A stretch of 33,801 nt of DNA from Paracoccaceae bacterium (GTDB lineage Bacteria; Pseudomonadota; Alphaproteobacteria; Rhodobacterales; Rhodobacteraceae), in assembly GCA_003551925.1 (NCBI GenBank), contig PUOA01000243.1, forward strand, positions 1-33,801, written 5' to 3'. Below, piece by piece: positions 1 through 9,111 of this stretch. The notes beneath the pieces are model-generated. The model ran no database searches, had not been told where the DNA came from, and was given only the letters and a program-made list of their open reading frames with translations. The position numbers were made by a program, and so were the translations under genes. Within the stretch, counting starts at the first letter, position 1; each line of letters opens with the position of its first letter.

Positions 1-1
1 C

Positions 2-595
2 CGCGCGCTGGCAGTCGATCCGCAGGTGCTGCTGCTGGACGAGCCGCTGGGCGCGCTGGACCTGAAGCTGCGCCGCGCCATGCAGGATGAACTCAAATCC
101 ATCCAGCGCCGCGTCGGCACCACCTTCGTGCACGTCACCCATGATCAGGAAGAGGCGATGGCCATCGCCGACACCATCGTGGTGATGAATGGCGGGCGCA
201 TCGTCGATCACGGGCCCCCCGCGCGCATCTACCGCGCGCCGCAGAGCCTGTTTTCGGCGGCGTTCATGGGCGAGATCAACCTGCTGCCGGGCCGCGCCCG
301 GGGCGGACGGCTGACCACCGCGCTCGGCGCCTTCGACGTGGACGCCCCCGACGGCGACGCCACGCTCTGCATCCGCCCCGAGGCGCTGGGCACCGCGCCC
401 GGCGGCCTGCCCCTCGGCCCCGCGCGCCTGACCGACGCGGCGTTCTTCGGCACCCACCATCGGGCTCGGCTTGTCCCACGCGCCGCGCCCGATCTGACGC
501 TGGTCGCGCATCTGCCCCCCGATGCCGACCCGCAACCGGGGCAGGAACTGGCGCTGCACGCCCGCACCCATGTCGTTCTGGAGGGTCACCCATGA
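2..595 (+). CDS. ABC transporter ATP-binding protein, PotA/MalK type (5'-truncated by window edge)
   Basis: Open frame from the window start; LLLLDEPLGALDLKLR (Walker B + D-loop), HVTHDQEEAMAIAD H-loop, C-terminal TOBE-like region. Confidence 0.93.
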   Translation, partial: RALAVDPQVLLLDEPLGALDLKLRRAMQDELKSIQRRVGTTFVHVTHDQEEAMAIADTIVVMNGGRIVDHGPPARIYRAPQSLFSAAFMGEINLLPGRARGGRLTTALGAFDVDAPDGDATLCIRPEALGTAPGGLPLGPARLTDAAFFGTHHRARLVPRAAPDLTLVAHLPPDADPQPGQELALHARTHVVLEGHP

Positions 596-1338
596 CCAGC
601 AGCCTGATCCGCATCAACGCCACCGACTGGTACCGCATCCGCAAGCTCGGCGACGGCGTCACCTGGATCGACGAGCCGCATATCCGCGAGTTCTTCCGCT
701 GCAACATCTGGCATGTGCGCGGGCGCGAGCGTGACATGCTGGTCGACAGCGGCATGGGCGTGGTGTCGCTGCGCGCGCATGTGCCCTTGGTCACCGAACG
801 CCCGCTGGACGCGGTCGCCAGCCACACGCATTTCGACCATATCGGCTGCCACCACGAATTCGACTGCCGCCTGTGCCACGCCGCCGAGGCCGACATCCTG
901 GCCGCCACCACGCGCGAAAACACGCTGGCCGCGGACTACGTCACCGACGACATCTTCACCGCGCTGCCGCCCGCGCCCTATCAATCGGCCACCTATACCG
1001 TGAAATCCGCGCCTGCGACGCGGATCCTCGAAGACGGCGACATCGTCGATCTGGGCGACCGGCATTTCGAGGTCATCCACACCCCCGGCCATTCCCCCGG
1101 CGGCATCGCGCTGTGGGAGGAAGCGACGGGCATGCTGATCTCGGGCGATATCGTCTATGACGGCCCGCTGATCGAAGGCACCACCGAGGCCGAGATGGCC
1201 GACTACATCGCCAGCATGAAACGGCTGCTGGACCTGCCGGTGCGGATCGTCCACGGGGGCCATTTCCCCAGCTATTCGGGCGCGCGTCACCGCGAGATCA
1301 TCACCAGATGGCTGCAGCAGAAGGAGGCGCTCGCATGA
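592..1338 (+). CDS. MBL-fold metallo-hydrolase
   Basis: SHTHFDHIG metal-binding motif, HTPGHSPGGIAL, SGDIVYDGPL; ATGA overlap with preceding CDS. Confidence 0.9.
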   Translation: MTSSLIRINATDWYRIRKLGDGVTWIDEPHIREFFRCNIWHVRGRERDMLVDSGMGVVSLRAHVPLVTERPLDAVASHTHFDHIGCHHEFDCRLCHAAEADILAATTRENTLAADYVTDDIFTALPPAPYQSATYTVKSAPATRILEDGDIVDLGDRHFEVIHTPGHSPGGIALWEEATGMLISGDIVYDGPLIEGTTEAEMADYIASMKRLLDLPVRIVHGGHFPSYSGARHREIITRWLQQKEALA

Positions 1339-2759
1339 TCGACGCGCGGCAGTTCTACATCAACGGCGCCTGGGTCGACCCGCTGCGCCCCGACGATCAC
1401 GCGGTCATCAACCCCGCCACCGAAGAGCCCGTGGCGACCGTCAGCCTCGGCGGTGCCGATGACATCGACCGCGGGGTGGTTGCCGCCACGGCGGCGTTCG
1501 GCCCGTGGTCGCGCACCCCGCCCGCCGAGCGCCGCGCGCTGGTGGCGCGGCTGCTCGAGGTCTACCGCGCCCGCTACGACGAGATGGTGCAGACCATCAC
1601 GCTCGAGCTCGGCGCGCCGGTGGACATGTGCGCCGAACAGCAGGCCGACACCGGGGTGGGCCATGTCGAGGGCTTCCTGCGCGCCTTCGACCGGCTGGAC
1701 TGGCGCGAGGTGCTCGACAACGGCGACACGCTGCTGCGCGAGCCTGTCGGCGTGTGCGGGCTGATCACGCCGTGGAACTGGCCGATCAACCAGATCGTGC
1801 TCAAGGTGATCCCGGCGCTGCTGACCGGCTGCACCTGCGTGCTCAAGCCCGCCGAGCTGACGCCGCTCAGCGCGATGCTCTATGCCCGGATGATCCACGA
1901 GGCCGGCTTCCCGCCGGGTGTGTTCAACCTGGTCAACGGCACGGGCGAGGTCGCGGGCGCCGCGCTCTCGCGCCACCGCGACGTGGCGATGATGTCGTTC
2001 ACCGGCTCCACCCGCGCGGGCATCGCCGTCAGCCGCGACGCCGCGCCCACCATCAAGCGCGTGACGCTGGAACTGGGCGGCAAGTCGCCCAACCTGATCT
2101 TTGCCGACTGCGATCTGGCCACCCGCGTGCCCGCAAGCCTGTCCGAGGTGTTCCTGAACACCGGCCAGAGCTGCGACGCCCCCACCCGGCTGCTGGTCGA
2201 ACGCTCGGTCTACGCGCAGGTGGCCGAGCTTGCCACGAAGGCGGCCGAGGCGCAGGCGGTGGGCGACCCCACGCGCCCCGGCGATCACATCGGCCCGCTG
2301 GTCAGCGCCACGCAGTTCCAGCGCGTGCAGGACCTGATCGCCGCCGGCATCGCCGAGGGCGCGACGCTGCTGGCGGGCGGTCCGGGCCGCCCCGAGGGCC
2401 AGAACCGCGGCTACTACGTCCGCCCCACCGTGTTCGGCGACGTGGACAACGCCATGACCATCGCCCGGACCGAGATCTTCGGCCCCGTCGCCGTGCTGAT
2501 CCCGTTCGACACCGAGGCCGAGGCCATCGCCATCGCCAACGACACCGATTACGGCCTCGCCGCCTATATCCAGACCGGCGATCCGGCGCGCGCCGAGCGG
2601 GTGGCGGCGCAGCTGCGCGCCGGGATGATCCACATCAACGGCGCCGCGCACAACTACGGCAGCCCCTTCGGCGGCTACAAGCACTCCGGCAACGGCCGCG
2701 AGGGGGGCTTGCCGGGGCTGGAAGAGTTCCTGGAGCTGAAAACCCTGCACACCGCCTGA
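1335..2759 (+). CDS. Aldehyde dehydrogenase family protein
   Basis: ITPWNWPINQ, FTGSTRAG, LELGGKSPN, NTGQSCDAPTR catalytic Cys region, EIFGPV; ATG at 1335 overlaps the MBL stop. Confidence 0.95.
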   Translation: MIDARQFYINGAWVDPLRPDDHAVINPATEEPVATVSLGGADDIDRGVVAATAAFGPWSRTPPAERRALVARLLEVYRARYDEMVQTITLELGAPVDMCAEQQADTGVGHVEGFLRAFDRLDWREVLDNGDTLLREPVGVCGLITPWNWPINQIVLKVIPALLTGCTCVLKPAELTPLSAMLYARMIHEAGFPPGVFNLVNGTGEVAGAALSRHRDVAMMSFTGSTRAGIAVSRDAAPTIKRVTLELGGKSPNLIFADCDLATRVPASLSEVFLNTGQSCDAPTRLLVERSVYAQVAELATKAAEAQAVGDPTRPGDHIGPLVSATQFQRVQDLIAAGIAEGATLLAGGPGRPEGQNRGYYVRPTVFGDVDNAMTIARTEIFGPVAVLIPFDTEAEAIAIANDTDYGLAAYIQTGDPARAERVAAQLRAGMIHINGAAHNYGSPFGGYKHSGNGREGGLPGLEEFLELKTLHTA

Positions 2760-2769
2760 GGAGGTCCCG

Positions 2770-3714
2770 ATGGCACCGCGTTTCAACCAGCCGCTCGGCG
2801 GCAACGACATGCCGCGCTTCGGCGGCCCGGTGACGATGATGCGCCTGCCCGCGCAGGACAGCGCCGAAGGGCTCGACGCCGCCTTCGTGGGCATTCCGAT
2901 GGATATCGGCACCTCGAACCGGCCCGGCACGCGGCTGGGGCCGCGCCAGATCCGCGACGAATCGCGGATGCTGCGACCCTACAACATGGCCACCGGCGCG
3001 GCGCCGTTCGAGCATCTGCACGTCGCCGATATCGGCGACGTGCCGATCAACACCTTCGATCTGAAGAAATCGGTGCAGATCATCGAAGATCATTACCGCG
3101 CCATCCTGCGCCACGGCGCGGTGCCGCTGACGCTGGGCGGAGATCATACGCTCACTTGGCCGATCCTGCGCGCGATGCGCGACCGTCACGGCCCGGTGGC
3201 GCTGATCCATGTCGATGCGCATGCCGACATCAACGATGCCATGTTCGGCGAGACCGTCGCGCATGGCTGCCCGTTCCGCCGCGCGTGGGAGGACGGCTGC
3301 CTGCTCAACGACCGCGTGATCCAGATCGGGCTGCGCGGCACCGGATACGGCCCCGATGATTTCGACTGGAGCCGCGAACGCGGCTGGCGCGTGGTGCAGG
3401 CCGAGGAGTGCTGGCACCGCTCGCTGTCGCCCTTGATGGAGGAGGTGCGCGCCATGATCGGCGACGCGCCGGTGTATCTGAGCTTCGACATCGACAGCCT
3501 GGACCCGGCCTTCGCGCCGGGCACGGGGACCGTGGAACCCGGCGGGCTGAGCATCTGGCAGGGGCTCGAGATCGTGCGCGGCTGCGCGGGGTTGCGGCTG
3601 GTGGGCGCCGATCTGGTCGAGGTCTCGCCCCCCTATGACCCGTCGGGCAACACCGCGCTGGTGGGCGCGAACCTGCTCTATGAAATGCTGTGCGCGCTCC
3701 CCGGCGTGCCGTAG
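2770..3714 (+). CDS. Agmatinase/guanidinobutyrase-like ureohydrolase (arginase family)
   Basis: GGDHTLTWP, HVDAHADIND, SFDIDSLDPAFAPGTGTVEPGGLS Mn-binding motifs; 10 bp after the ALDH stop. Confidence 0.93.
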   Translation: MAPRFNQPLGGNDMPRFGGPVTMMRLPAQDSAEGLDAAFVGIPMDIGTSNRPGTRLGPRQIRDESRMLRPYNMATGAAPFEHLHVADIGDVPINTFDLKKSVQIIEDHYRAILRHGAVPLTLGGDHTLTWPILRAMRDRHGPVALIHVDAHADINDAMFGETVAHGCPFRRAWEDGCLLNDRVIQIGLRGTGYGPDDFDWSRERGWRVVQAEECWHRSLSPLMEEVRAMIGDAPVYLSFDIDSLDPAFAPGTGTVEPGGLSIWQGLEIVRGCAGLRLVGADLVEVSPPYDPSGNTALVGANLLYEMLCALPGVP

Positions 3715-3731
3715 ACGCGCGCCGGCTGACA

Positions 3732-3807
3732 AGGCTCCCCGGAGGCGCTCCCCGAAGGCGCTCCCCGAAGGCGCTCTCCGGAGGGGCTCCCCGAAGGCGC
3801 CTCGCGG
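3732..3807. repeat. 13-bp GC-rich tandem repeat, unit ~AGGCGCTCCCCGA, about 4-5 copies plus degenerate ends
   Basis: Direct reading: AGGCGCTCCCCGA x2, AGGCGCTCTCCGG, AGGGGCTCCCCGA, AGGCGCCTCGCGG in the gap between convergent genes. Confidence 0.85.
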
Positions 3808-3823
3808 CCTCCGGGGGCACGCC

Positions 3824-4786
3824 TCAGTCGGTGCGGTTGGCGTCCAGGAAGCCCAGCACGTCGATCCGGTCCTGTTCGTTGCGCAGGCCGCGGAACGCCA
3901 TCTGGTTGTTCGGGATGTAGCTGTCGGGGTTTTCGAGCCACGCCAGCAGCGACTCCACCGTCCATTCGCCGCCATGTTCGGTCAGCGCGCGCGAGTAGCG
4001 CCAGCCATCGGCGGCGGCGACTTCGCGCCCGACGATGTTCACCAGATGCGGCCCGCCACGGTTCTGCTCGGCGTCATAGACGTGGCAGGCGGCGCACTGG
4101 CGCCAGACGCGTTCGCCGTCGGCGATGTTCGCGCTGGCCAGCAGCGCGGCACCATCATCGGCGGCCGCCATGTCCTCGGTTGCCGCGTCCTCGATTGCGT
4201 CGGCCTCGGCAACGTCCTCGATTGCGTCGTCGGCAGCTTCCGCTTCGGCCACGTCTTCGGTGACCTCTTCCTCGCGCGCCTCGGCCTCGGCGACCTCTTC
4301 GGTGGTGTCCTCGTCCATCGCCTCGTCGGCGGCGGCCTGGGCGGTGTCGGCATCCTCGGGGGCGGGGGCCTCCTCGGTCATCTCGGTGTCGGCGTCCGCG
4401 GGGGCTTCGGCAACGTCGGTTGCCTCATCGGCGGCATCCTCGGGGCGCTCTTCGGCGACATCCTCGGCGGCGTCGGGTTCGTCGAGCACCTCGGCGGCGG
4501 CGGTTTCTTCTTCGGCGGTTTCTTCCTCGACGACCGCATCGTCCTCGACCGCATCGTCCTCGACGGCGGCGACCTCGTCCGCGACGGTCTCGTCTTCCTC
4601 GGCCGCGGCGGCGACCTGTTCCTCGGCGGGCGGCTCGGTCGGCGCGGTGGCGGTGCGCTCGGGGCCCGAGCTGAACCCGGCCACGGCGGCCATCACCAGC
4701 AGCAGCGCGGTCCCGCCCGCCAGCACGGCGCGCGACGCCTGTTCGTTCTTGTCGAGTTTCTGAAAATCCTGCATCCACGATGACAT
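3824..4786 (-). CDS. Membrane-anchored cytochrome c family protein with long acidic linker
   Basis: N-terminal hydrophobic anchor (AVLAGGTALLLVMAAVAGF), ~150-aa Ala/Glu/Asp/Val linker, C-terminal VWRQCAACHVYD (CXXCH) and NNQMAFRGL Met-ligand region. Confidence 0.9.
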   Translation of the reverse strand: MSSWMQDFQKLDKNEQASRAVLAGGTALLLVMAAVAGFSSGPERTATAPTEPPAEEQVAAAAEEDETVADEVAAVEDDAVEDDAVVEEETAEEETAAAEVLDEPDAAEDVAEERPEDAADEATDVAEAPADADTEMTEEAPAPEDADTAQAAADEAMDEDTTEEVAEAEAREEEVTEDVAEAEAADDAIEDVAEADAIEDAATEDMAAADDGAALLASANIADGERVWRQCAACHVYDAEQNRGGPHLVNIVGREVAAADGWRYSRALTEHGGEWTVESLLAWLENPDSYIPNNQMAFRGLRNEQDRIDVLGFLDANRTD

Positions 4787-4880
4787 GGTCGTGAGCTCCC
4801 TGTTCTGGCGGCGCGCCCATCGCTCGCGCCCGTGACCGATCCGACCGACCCTGTGTCATGGCGACGCGGGCCGCGCGCTT

Positions 4881-4904
4881 AGGCTGCTGATTGTAAAGCA
4901 GCCT
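4881..4904. promoter_or_regulatory. Perfect inverted repeat AGGCTGCT-N8-AGCAGCCT in divergent intergenic region
   Basis: 8-bp perfect arms read directly between the cytochrome c and LOV genes. Confidence 0.5.
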
Positions 4905-4976
4905 TTGTGCCGTCGCAAATAGACTGCGCGCGCCGCGCGGCAAGCACGCTTTCACCGTCCGAAGGCATCTGCTATT

Positions 4977-4986
4977 CCCGATCGGG
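4977..4986. promoter_or_regulatory. Palindrome CCCGATCGGG upstream of the LOV gene
   Basis: Perfect 10-bp palindrome ~62 bp upstream of the LOV ATG; function unknown. Confidence 0.3.
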
Positions 4987-5048
4987 GCGCTGTCCGGAAG
5001 CGACGGCAGGTCGGCACCGCATCGAATGACGAGCAACGGAAAGATGAC

Positions 5049-5432
5049 ATGCTGTCAAACAAGGCCATGATGGATGAGTCCGCGCTGCGCGGATTGCTGG
5101 AGCCCGACGAGACCGACATGAGCGTCGTGTTCAGCGACCCGTCGCTGCCCGACAACCCGATGATCTTCGTCAGCGACGAATTCGAGGCGCAGACCGGCTA
5201 TTCCCCGGCCGAGGCGGTGGGCCGCAACTGCCGGTTCCTGCAGGGACCCGACACCAACCCCGACACCATCCAGGCGATCCGGCATGCGCTGCGCGCGCAG
5301 ACGCGCTTCACCATCGACATCCTGAACTACCGCAAGGACGGAACCGCGTTCATGAACCGGCTGCGCATCCGCCCGATCTATGACCCCGACGGCAAGCTGC
5401 TGTTCTTTGCCGGGGCGCAGAACCCGCTCTGA
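5049..5432 (+). CDS. Short LOV (PAS-family blue-light receptor) protein without effector domain
   Basis: Canonical flavin-adduct motif GRNCRFLQGPDT, then NYRKDGTAFMNRLRIRPIYD and LLFFAGAQ; only 127 aa. Confidence 0.93.
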   Translation: MLSNKAMMDESALRGLLEPDETDMSVVFSDPSLPDNPMIFVSDEFEAQTGYSPAEAVGRNCRFLQGPDTNPDTIQAIRHALRAQTRFTIDILNYRKDGTAFMNRLRIRPIYDPDGKLLFFAGAQNPL

Positions 5433-5504
5433 CGGGTGCCGCGGGGGGGCGCATCGGGTGTCGGTGCGGGTGTTCCGTTGCAGCAACGACAGGGGGCACG
5501 CAGA

Positions 5505-5750
5505 ATGACCGCAGAGATCGCAGGAACGGCGCTGGCAGCGCTGGGGCTGGTGATCGCCGCAGTGTTGGGCCGGTGGATGCAACCGCGCCGGCTGCCGCTG
5601 GTGCTGAGCGCGATCACCGGCGCGTTCGGCACCGGGGCGCTGGTGCTCTGGGGGCTGTTCGATGCGCTGTCGCTGCCGCTGCTGGTGGGCGCGATGGTCG
5701 TCTACGGGGTGGCGGTGGCGGTCACGGGACGGATGATGCGCCGCGGCTGA
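5505..5750 (+). CDS. Small membrane protein, unknown function
   Basis: ATG at 5505 inside the longer ORF; hydrophobic segments (GTALAALGLVIAAVLG, LPLLVGAMVVYGVAVAV). Confidence 0.6.
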   Translation: MTAEIAGTALAALGLVIAAVLGRWMQPRRLPLVLSAITGAFGTGALVLWGLFDALSLPLLVGAMVVYGVAVAVTGRMMRRG

Positions 5751-5752
5751 GC

Positions 5753-5824
5753 CCTGCGCCCGGTCCTGGGCCCGGTCCTGCGCCCGGTCCTGCGCTCGGT
5801 CCTGGGCCCGGTCTTGCGCCCCGG
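5753..5824. repeat. 12-bp tandem repeat, unit CCTGSGCCCGGT, about 6 copies
   Basis: Direct reading: cctgcgcccggt / cctgggcccggt / cctgcgcccggt / cctgcgctcggt / cctgggcccggt / cttgcgccccgg. Confidence 0.9.
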
Positions 5825-5984
5825 CTTCCCGCCACCGGTTCCGGTTTCGCAACAATTCGCCCCTGGCCGCGCATTTGTCCCGCAGTTTGCCAAGTTGCGC
5901 CACATTCCGCGCCCATCACCATGATCGGATTTTCAAGGAACACCGCTGCGCGCCGCGCGCGGCACTCTGATCAGGGCGATTTTC

Positions 5985-7538
5985 ATGACCAACGCAACGA
6001 TCATCGGGCCGGAGCCGGGCGGGCGGGCGCTGCAAGGGCAGGGCGCCGCAGGGCAGACGATGCCGATGCGCACGGCGGTGTCGGTGAACGAGCCGATGTC
6101 GGTGCTGTGGCAGGGCGCCGAATACCCGGTCTCGCAGTGGAACGTCCACGGGTTCACGCTGTGCGACGCGATCCCGTCGGTGCTGGCGCCGGGCCGGGGG
6201 CGCGTGGTCGATGTGTCGCTGCTGATCGGCGAGGGGGAAACGCGCCTGCAGATGACCGTGCAGGCACGTCGCGACGCGGCGGCGGGCGACGGGCTTAGCT
6301 ACCGGTTCATCGAACTGGGGCGGGCGCAGGCCGAGTTGCTGCACCGGATCGTGGACAGCGCGCTCACGCGGCAGGAACTGTCGCTGACGCAGCTTCTCAA
6401 CGACACCCGCGAGGTGCAGGCCGCGCGGCACGAAACCACGCGCCGGACGCTGGCCTTCCGAACCTGGTTTCAGGTCTCGCTGGCGGGTGCGGCGCTGGGG
6501 GCGGCGGCGTGGATGGCGCTGGGGTCGTTGTCCACGGTGCAGTCACGCTACGCGGCGGTGACGGCGGCGGCGGCCAGTGTGTCGGCGCCGGCGGCGGGGA
6601 TGGTGACCGATCTCAAGGTCGCCGAGGGCGCGACGGTCTCGGCCGGCGATGTGCTGGGCTACCTGCGCACGCCCGATCATGACGCGCGCGCCGAGGCGCT
6701 GGCCGCCGAATTGCGCGCGCTCGAGGCGGAAGCGGCCGAGTTGCGGCTGCACAGCGATTCTCTGGCGCGGGATGCGGCGCATGCCGATGCACAGGCCGCC
6801 GACGACGAGACGCGCCTGCGCGCAGCCGTCGCGCGCGCCGAGCAGCGCCTGCGCATCGAACGCGCCGAGCTGAGCACGCTGCTGACCACCGGCCTGCCCA
6901 CGCAGGCACGCCAGCAGCACCGCGCGCGCCAGCAGGCCGCGGTGCTGGCCGCGGAAACCGATCTCGACGCGGCGCGGGCCGAACTCGCGGCGTTGAGCTC
7001 GGCACGCAGCCACGGGCTCGCCCCCGGTCGCGCCGCCGATGCACTGACCCCCGAGACCGCCGCGCTGCGCATGGCGCATCTGACCGAGGAAATCGCGCTT
7101 GGCTATCAGCGCGACGCCGCGCTGACGCTGGGTGCGCCGGTGATCTCGCCCTGCGACTGCGCGGTCGCGCAGATCACCCGGGTGCGCGGCGAATGGGCCG
7201 AGCCCGCGCAGCCGCTGTTCGTGATGGCCAAGGACGGGCCGCGCGCGGTGCATGCGCTGGTGCTCGCCGACCGGGCCGGGCGCATCACCGAAGGCGCACG
7301 CGCCCGGATCGAGCTTGCCGATGGCCGCCGCGTGAGCGGGCGCGTCACCCGGCTGAGCTATGACACCCGCCGCGCGGGTGTCGCGGGGCTGCAGACCGAG
7401 GTCTTCGCCGCCGAGCGCTACGCGCGGGTGGAAATCACGCCTGACGCGCCGCTCGACGCCGATGTGGGGCTGACGGGCAGCGTCTCGATCACCACCATCG
7501 ATCCGCTGCGCTGGGTGCGCGCGCGGGCCGAGGGCTGA
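5985..7538 (+). CDS. Alg44-like exopolysaccharide protein: N-terminal PilZ-like region, TM helix, HlyD-like periplasmic region
   Basis: N-terminal ~120 aa PilZ-like, TM (WFQVSLAGAALGAAAWMAL), biotinyl-lipoyl-like SAPAAGMVTDLKVAEGATVSAGDVLGYL, long coiled-coil, C-terminal beta-barrel-like region. Confidence 0.75.
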   Translation: MTNATIIGPEPGGRALQGQGAAGQTMPMRTAVSVNEPMSVLWQGAEYPVSQWNVHGFTLCDAIPSVLAPGRGRVVDVSLLIGEGETRLQMTVQARRDAAAGDGLSYRFIELGRAQAELLHRIVDSALTRQELSLTQLLNDTREVQAARHETTRRTLAFRTWFQVSLAGAALGAAAWMALGSLSTVQSRYAAVTAAAASVSAPAAGMVTDLKVAEGATVSAGDVLGYLRTPDHDARAEALAAELRALEAEAAELRLHSDSLARDAAHADAQAADDETRLRAAVARAEQRLRIERAELSTLLTTGLPTQARQQHRARQQAAVLAAETDLDAARAELAALSSARSHGLAPGRAADALTPETAALRMAHLTEEIALGYQRDAALTLGAPVISPCDCAVAQITRVRGEWAEPAQPLFVMAKDGPRAVHALVLADRAGRITEGARARIELADGRRVSGRVTRLSYDTRRAGVAGLQTEVFAAERYARVEITPDAPLDADVGLTGSVSITTIDPLRWVRARAEG

Positions 7539-7541
7539 GCC

Positions 7542-9095
7542 ATGGCCGAGCGTCCGTTCCTGCGCAAATCCCCGGCGCTGACGGCGTGGTTGACCGCGCT
7601 GGGCTGGGCCGCCGCGATCGTGTGGCTGCTGAGCCTGATCCCCGAGCGGGCGCTCAGCGCGCACGACGCGGCCTTCATCGCGACGCTGGGTGCGCTGGGC
7701 GTCTGGCGCTGGTGCTGGGGCGGGTATCACCTGCTGCGCGCCTTCGCCTTCACGCGCCGGGTCTTTCCGATGCTGCGCGCCCGCGCCCAGGCCGACCCCG
7801 CCACCCGGCGCCGCCATGTCGCCGTGGTGATCCTGAGCTGGAAGATGGGCGACGCGATGAACGCCGCAGTCTACGCCAACCTGTTCCGCGACATCCTGGA
7901 CAATGGCGGCGGCGGCACGGTGGTCGCGGCGGTGTCGTCCGATCAGGACGAGGCGGTGATCGCCCATGTCCACCGCAGGACCGACCCGCTGGGCACCATC
8001 CGGCTGGCCTTTACCCGCCAGGACGGCACCGGCAAGCGCTCTGCCATGGCCGACGCGCTTGCGCGGCTGCGCGCGCTGGGTGTGCCGCCCGATTGCCCCG
8101 GCATCCTGATGGATGGCGACACGCTGGTCGCGCCCGGGCTGATCCGGCGCACCGCGCCGCTGCTGCTGCACCAGCCCGGGGTCGGCGCGCTGACCGTGGA
8201 CAACACGCCGCTGGTCGCGGGCGGCATGCTGGACCGCGAATGGTACCGGCTGCGCATGGCGCAGCGCCATGTCTACATGGCATCGATGGCGCTGTCGGGG
8301 CGGGTGCTGGTGCTGACCGGGCGCTGGTCGATGTTCCGCACCCAGATCATGACCCACCCCAACTTCGCCGCCAATCTGCTCGAGGACGTGCTGCACCACC
8401 CGCGGCTGGGCCGGATCGTGATGCTGACCGGCGACGACAAGTCCACCTGGCGCTGGGTGATCGAGGCCGGCTGGGACATCACGTATGTCCCGGACGAAGT
8501 GATCTACTGCCTTGAATCGCTGCCCGGCAAAGGATTCGTCGCCGACACGATCGGCCTGCAGAAGCGCTGGTTCGGCAACATGGTGCGCGGCGGCGCCAAG
8601 GCGCTGCGGCTGGGTCCGCGCCGGCTGGGGGTGTTCACCTGGCTCGCGCTGCTGGACCAGAAGGTGTCGATGTGGACGCCGCTGATGGGCATCGTGTTCT
8701 TCGGGCTCGCGGGGCTGCTGCACGACCCGGTGTTCTGGGTGATCTTCGCGCTGTGGGTCGCGCTGACGCGCACGCTGCATGCCGGTCTGACCGGGCTGAT
8801 CGCGCGGCGCTGGCACCCGATCTTTCCGCTGCTGACCTATTACGGGCAGGTGGTCGGCGCGGGGATCAAGATCTTCGTCAACCACAACCCCAATGTCCAG
8901 AAATGGACGCGCCAGAACACCGGCGCGGCGGGCGATCGCTCGGCGCTGGTGCGCGCCGACAGCAAGCTGATGCTGGCGGCGTCGCTGGTGGGGTTCGTCG
9001 CGGTGGTCATGACGCTGACCAACGTCTCGGCAAGTTCGACGCGCTTTGATCTCGCCGCCGACACCGCGGCGGCCGAACTCGTCTTTGGCCGATAG
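7542..9095 (+). CDS. Family 2 glycosyltransferase, Alg8-like polysaccharide synthase
   Basis: Multiple TM segments; ILMDGDTLV, LTGDDKSTWRW, QKRWFGNMVRGGAKALRLGPRRLG, LLDQKVSMWTPLMG; directly follows the Alg44-like gene. Confidence 0.85.
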   Translation: MAERPFLRKSPALTAWLTALGWAAAIVWLLSLIPERALSAHDAAFIATLGALGVWRWCWGGYHLLRAFAFTRRVFPMLRARAQADPATRRRHVAVVILSWKMGDAMNAAVYANLFRDILDNGGGGTVVAAVSSDQDEAVIAHVHRRTDPLGTIRLAFTRQDGTGKRSAMADALARLRALGVPPDCPGILMDGDTLVAPGLIRRTAPLLLHQPGVGALTVDNTPLVAGGMLDREWYRLRMAQRHVYMASMALSGRVLVLTGRWSMFRTQIMTHPNFAANLLEDVLHHPRLGRIVMLTGDDKSTWRWVIEAGWDITYVPDEVIYCLESLPGKGFVADTIGLQKRWFGNMVRGGAKALRLGPRRLGVFTWLALLDQKVSMWTPLMGIVFFGLAGLLHDPVFWVIFALWVALTRTLHAGLTGLIARRWHPIFPLLTYYGQVVGAGIKIFVNHNPNVQKWTRQNTGAAGDRSALVRADSKLMLAASLVGFVAVVMTLTNVSASSTRFDLAADTAAAELVFGR

Positions 9096-9111
9096 GGGAA
9101 AGGGTCCCGTC

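Noticed and set aside
3732-3807. Possible CRISPR-like array from regularly spaced repeats
   Set aside because: The repeats are directly abutting 13-mers with no unique spacers; same reasoning for the arrays at 5753 and 16841.
4125-4763. 212-aa Ser/Ala-rich plus-strand ORF
   Set aside because: Reverse reading of the acidic linker codons of the cytochrome c gene (GCG/GAG/GAC complement gives Ser/Ala/Val); no independent support.
5055-5903. Minus-strand ORF with AQDRAQDR repeats
   Set aside because: The peptide repeat is only the translation of the 12-bp DNA repeat; the rest is antisense to the LOV gene.
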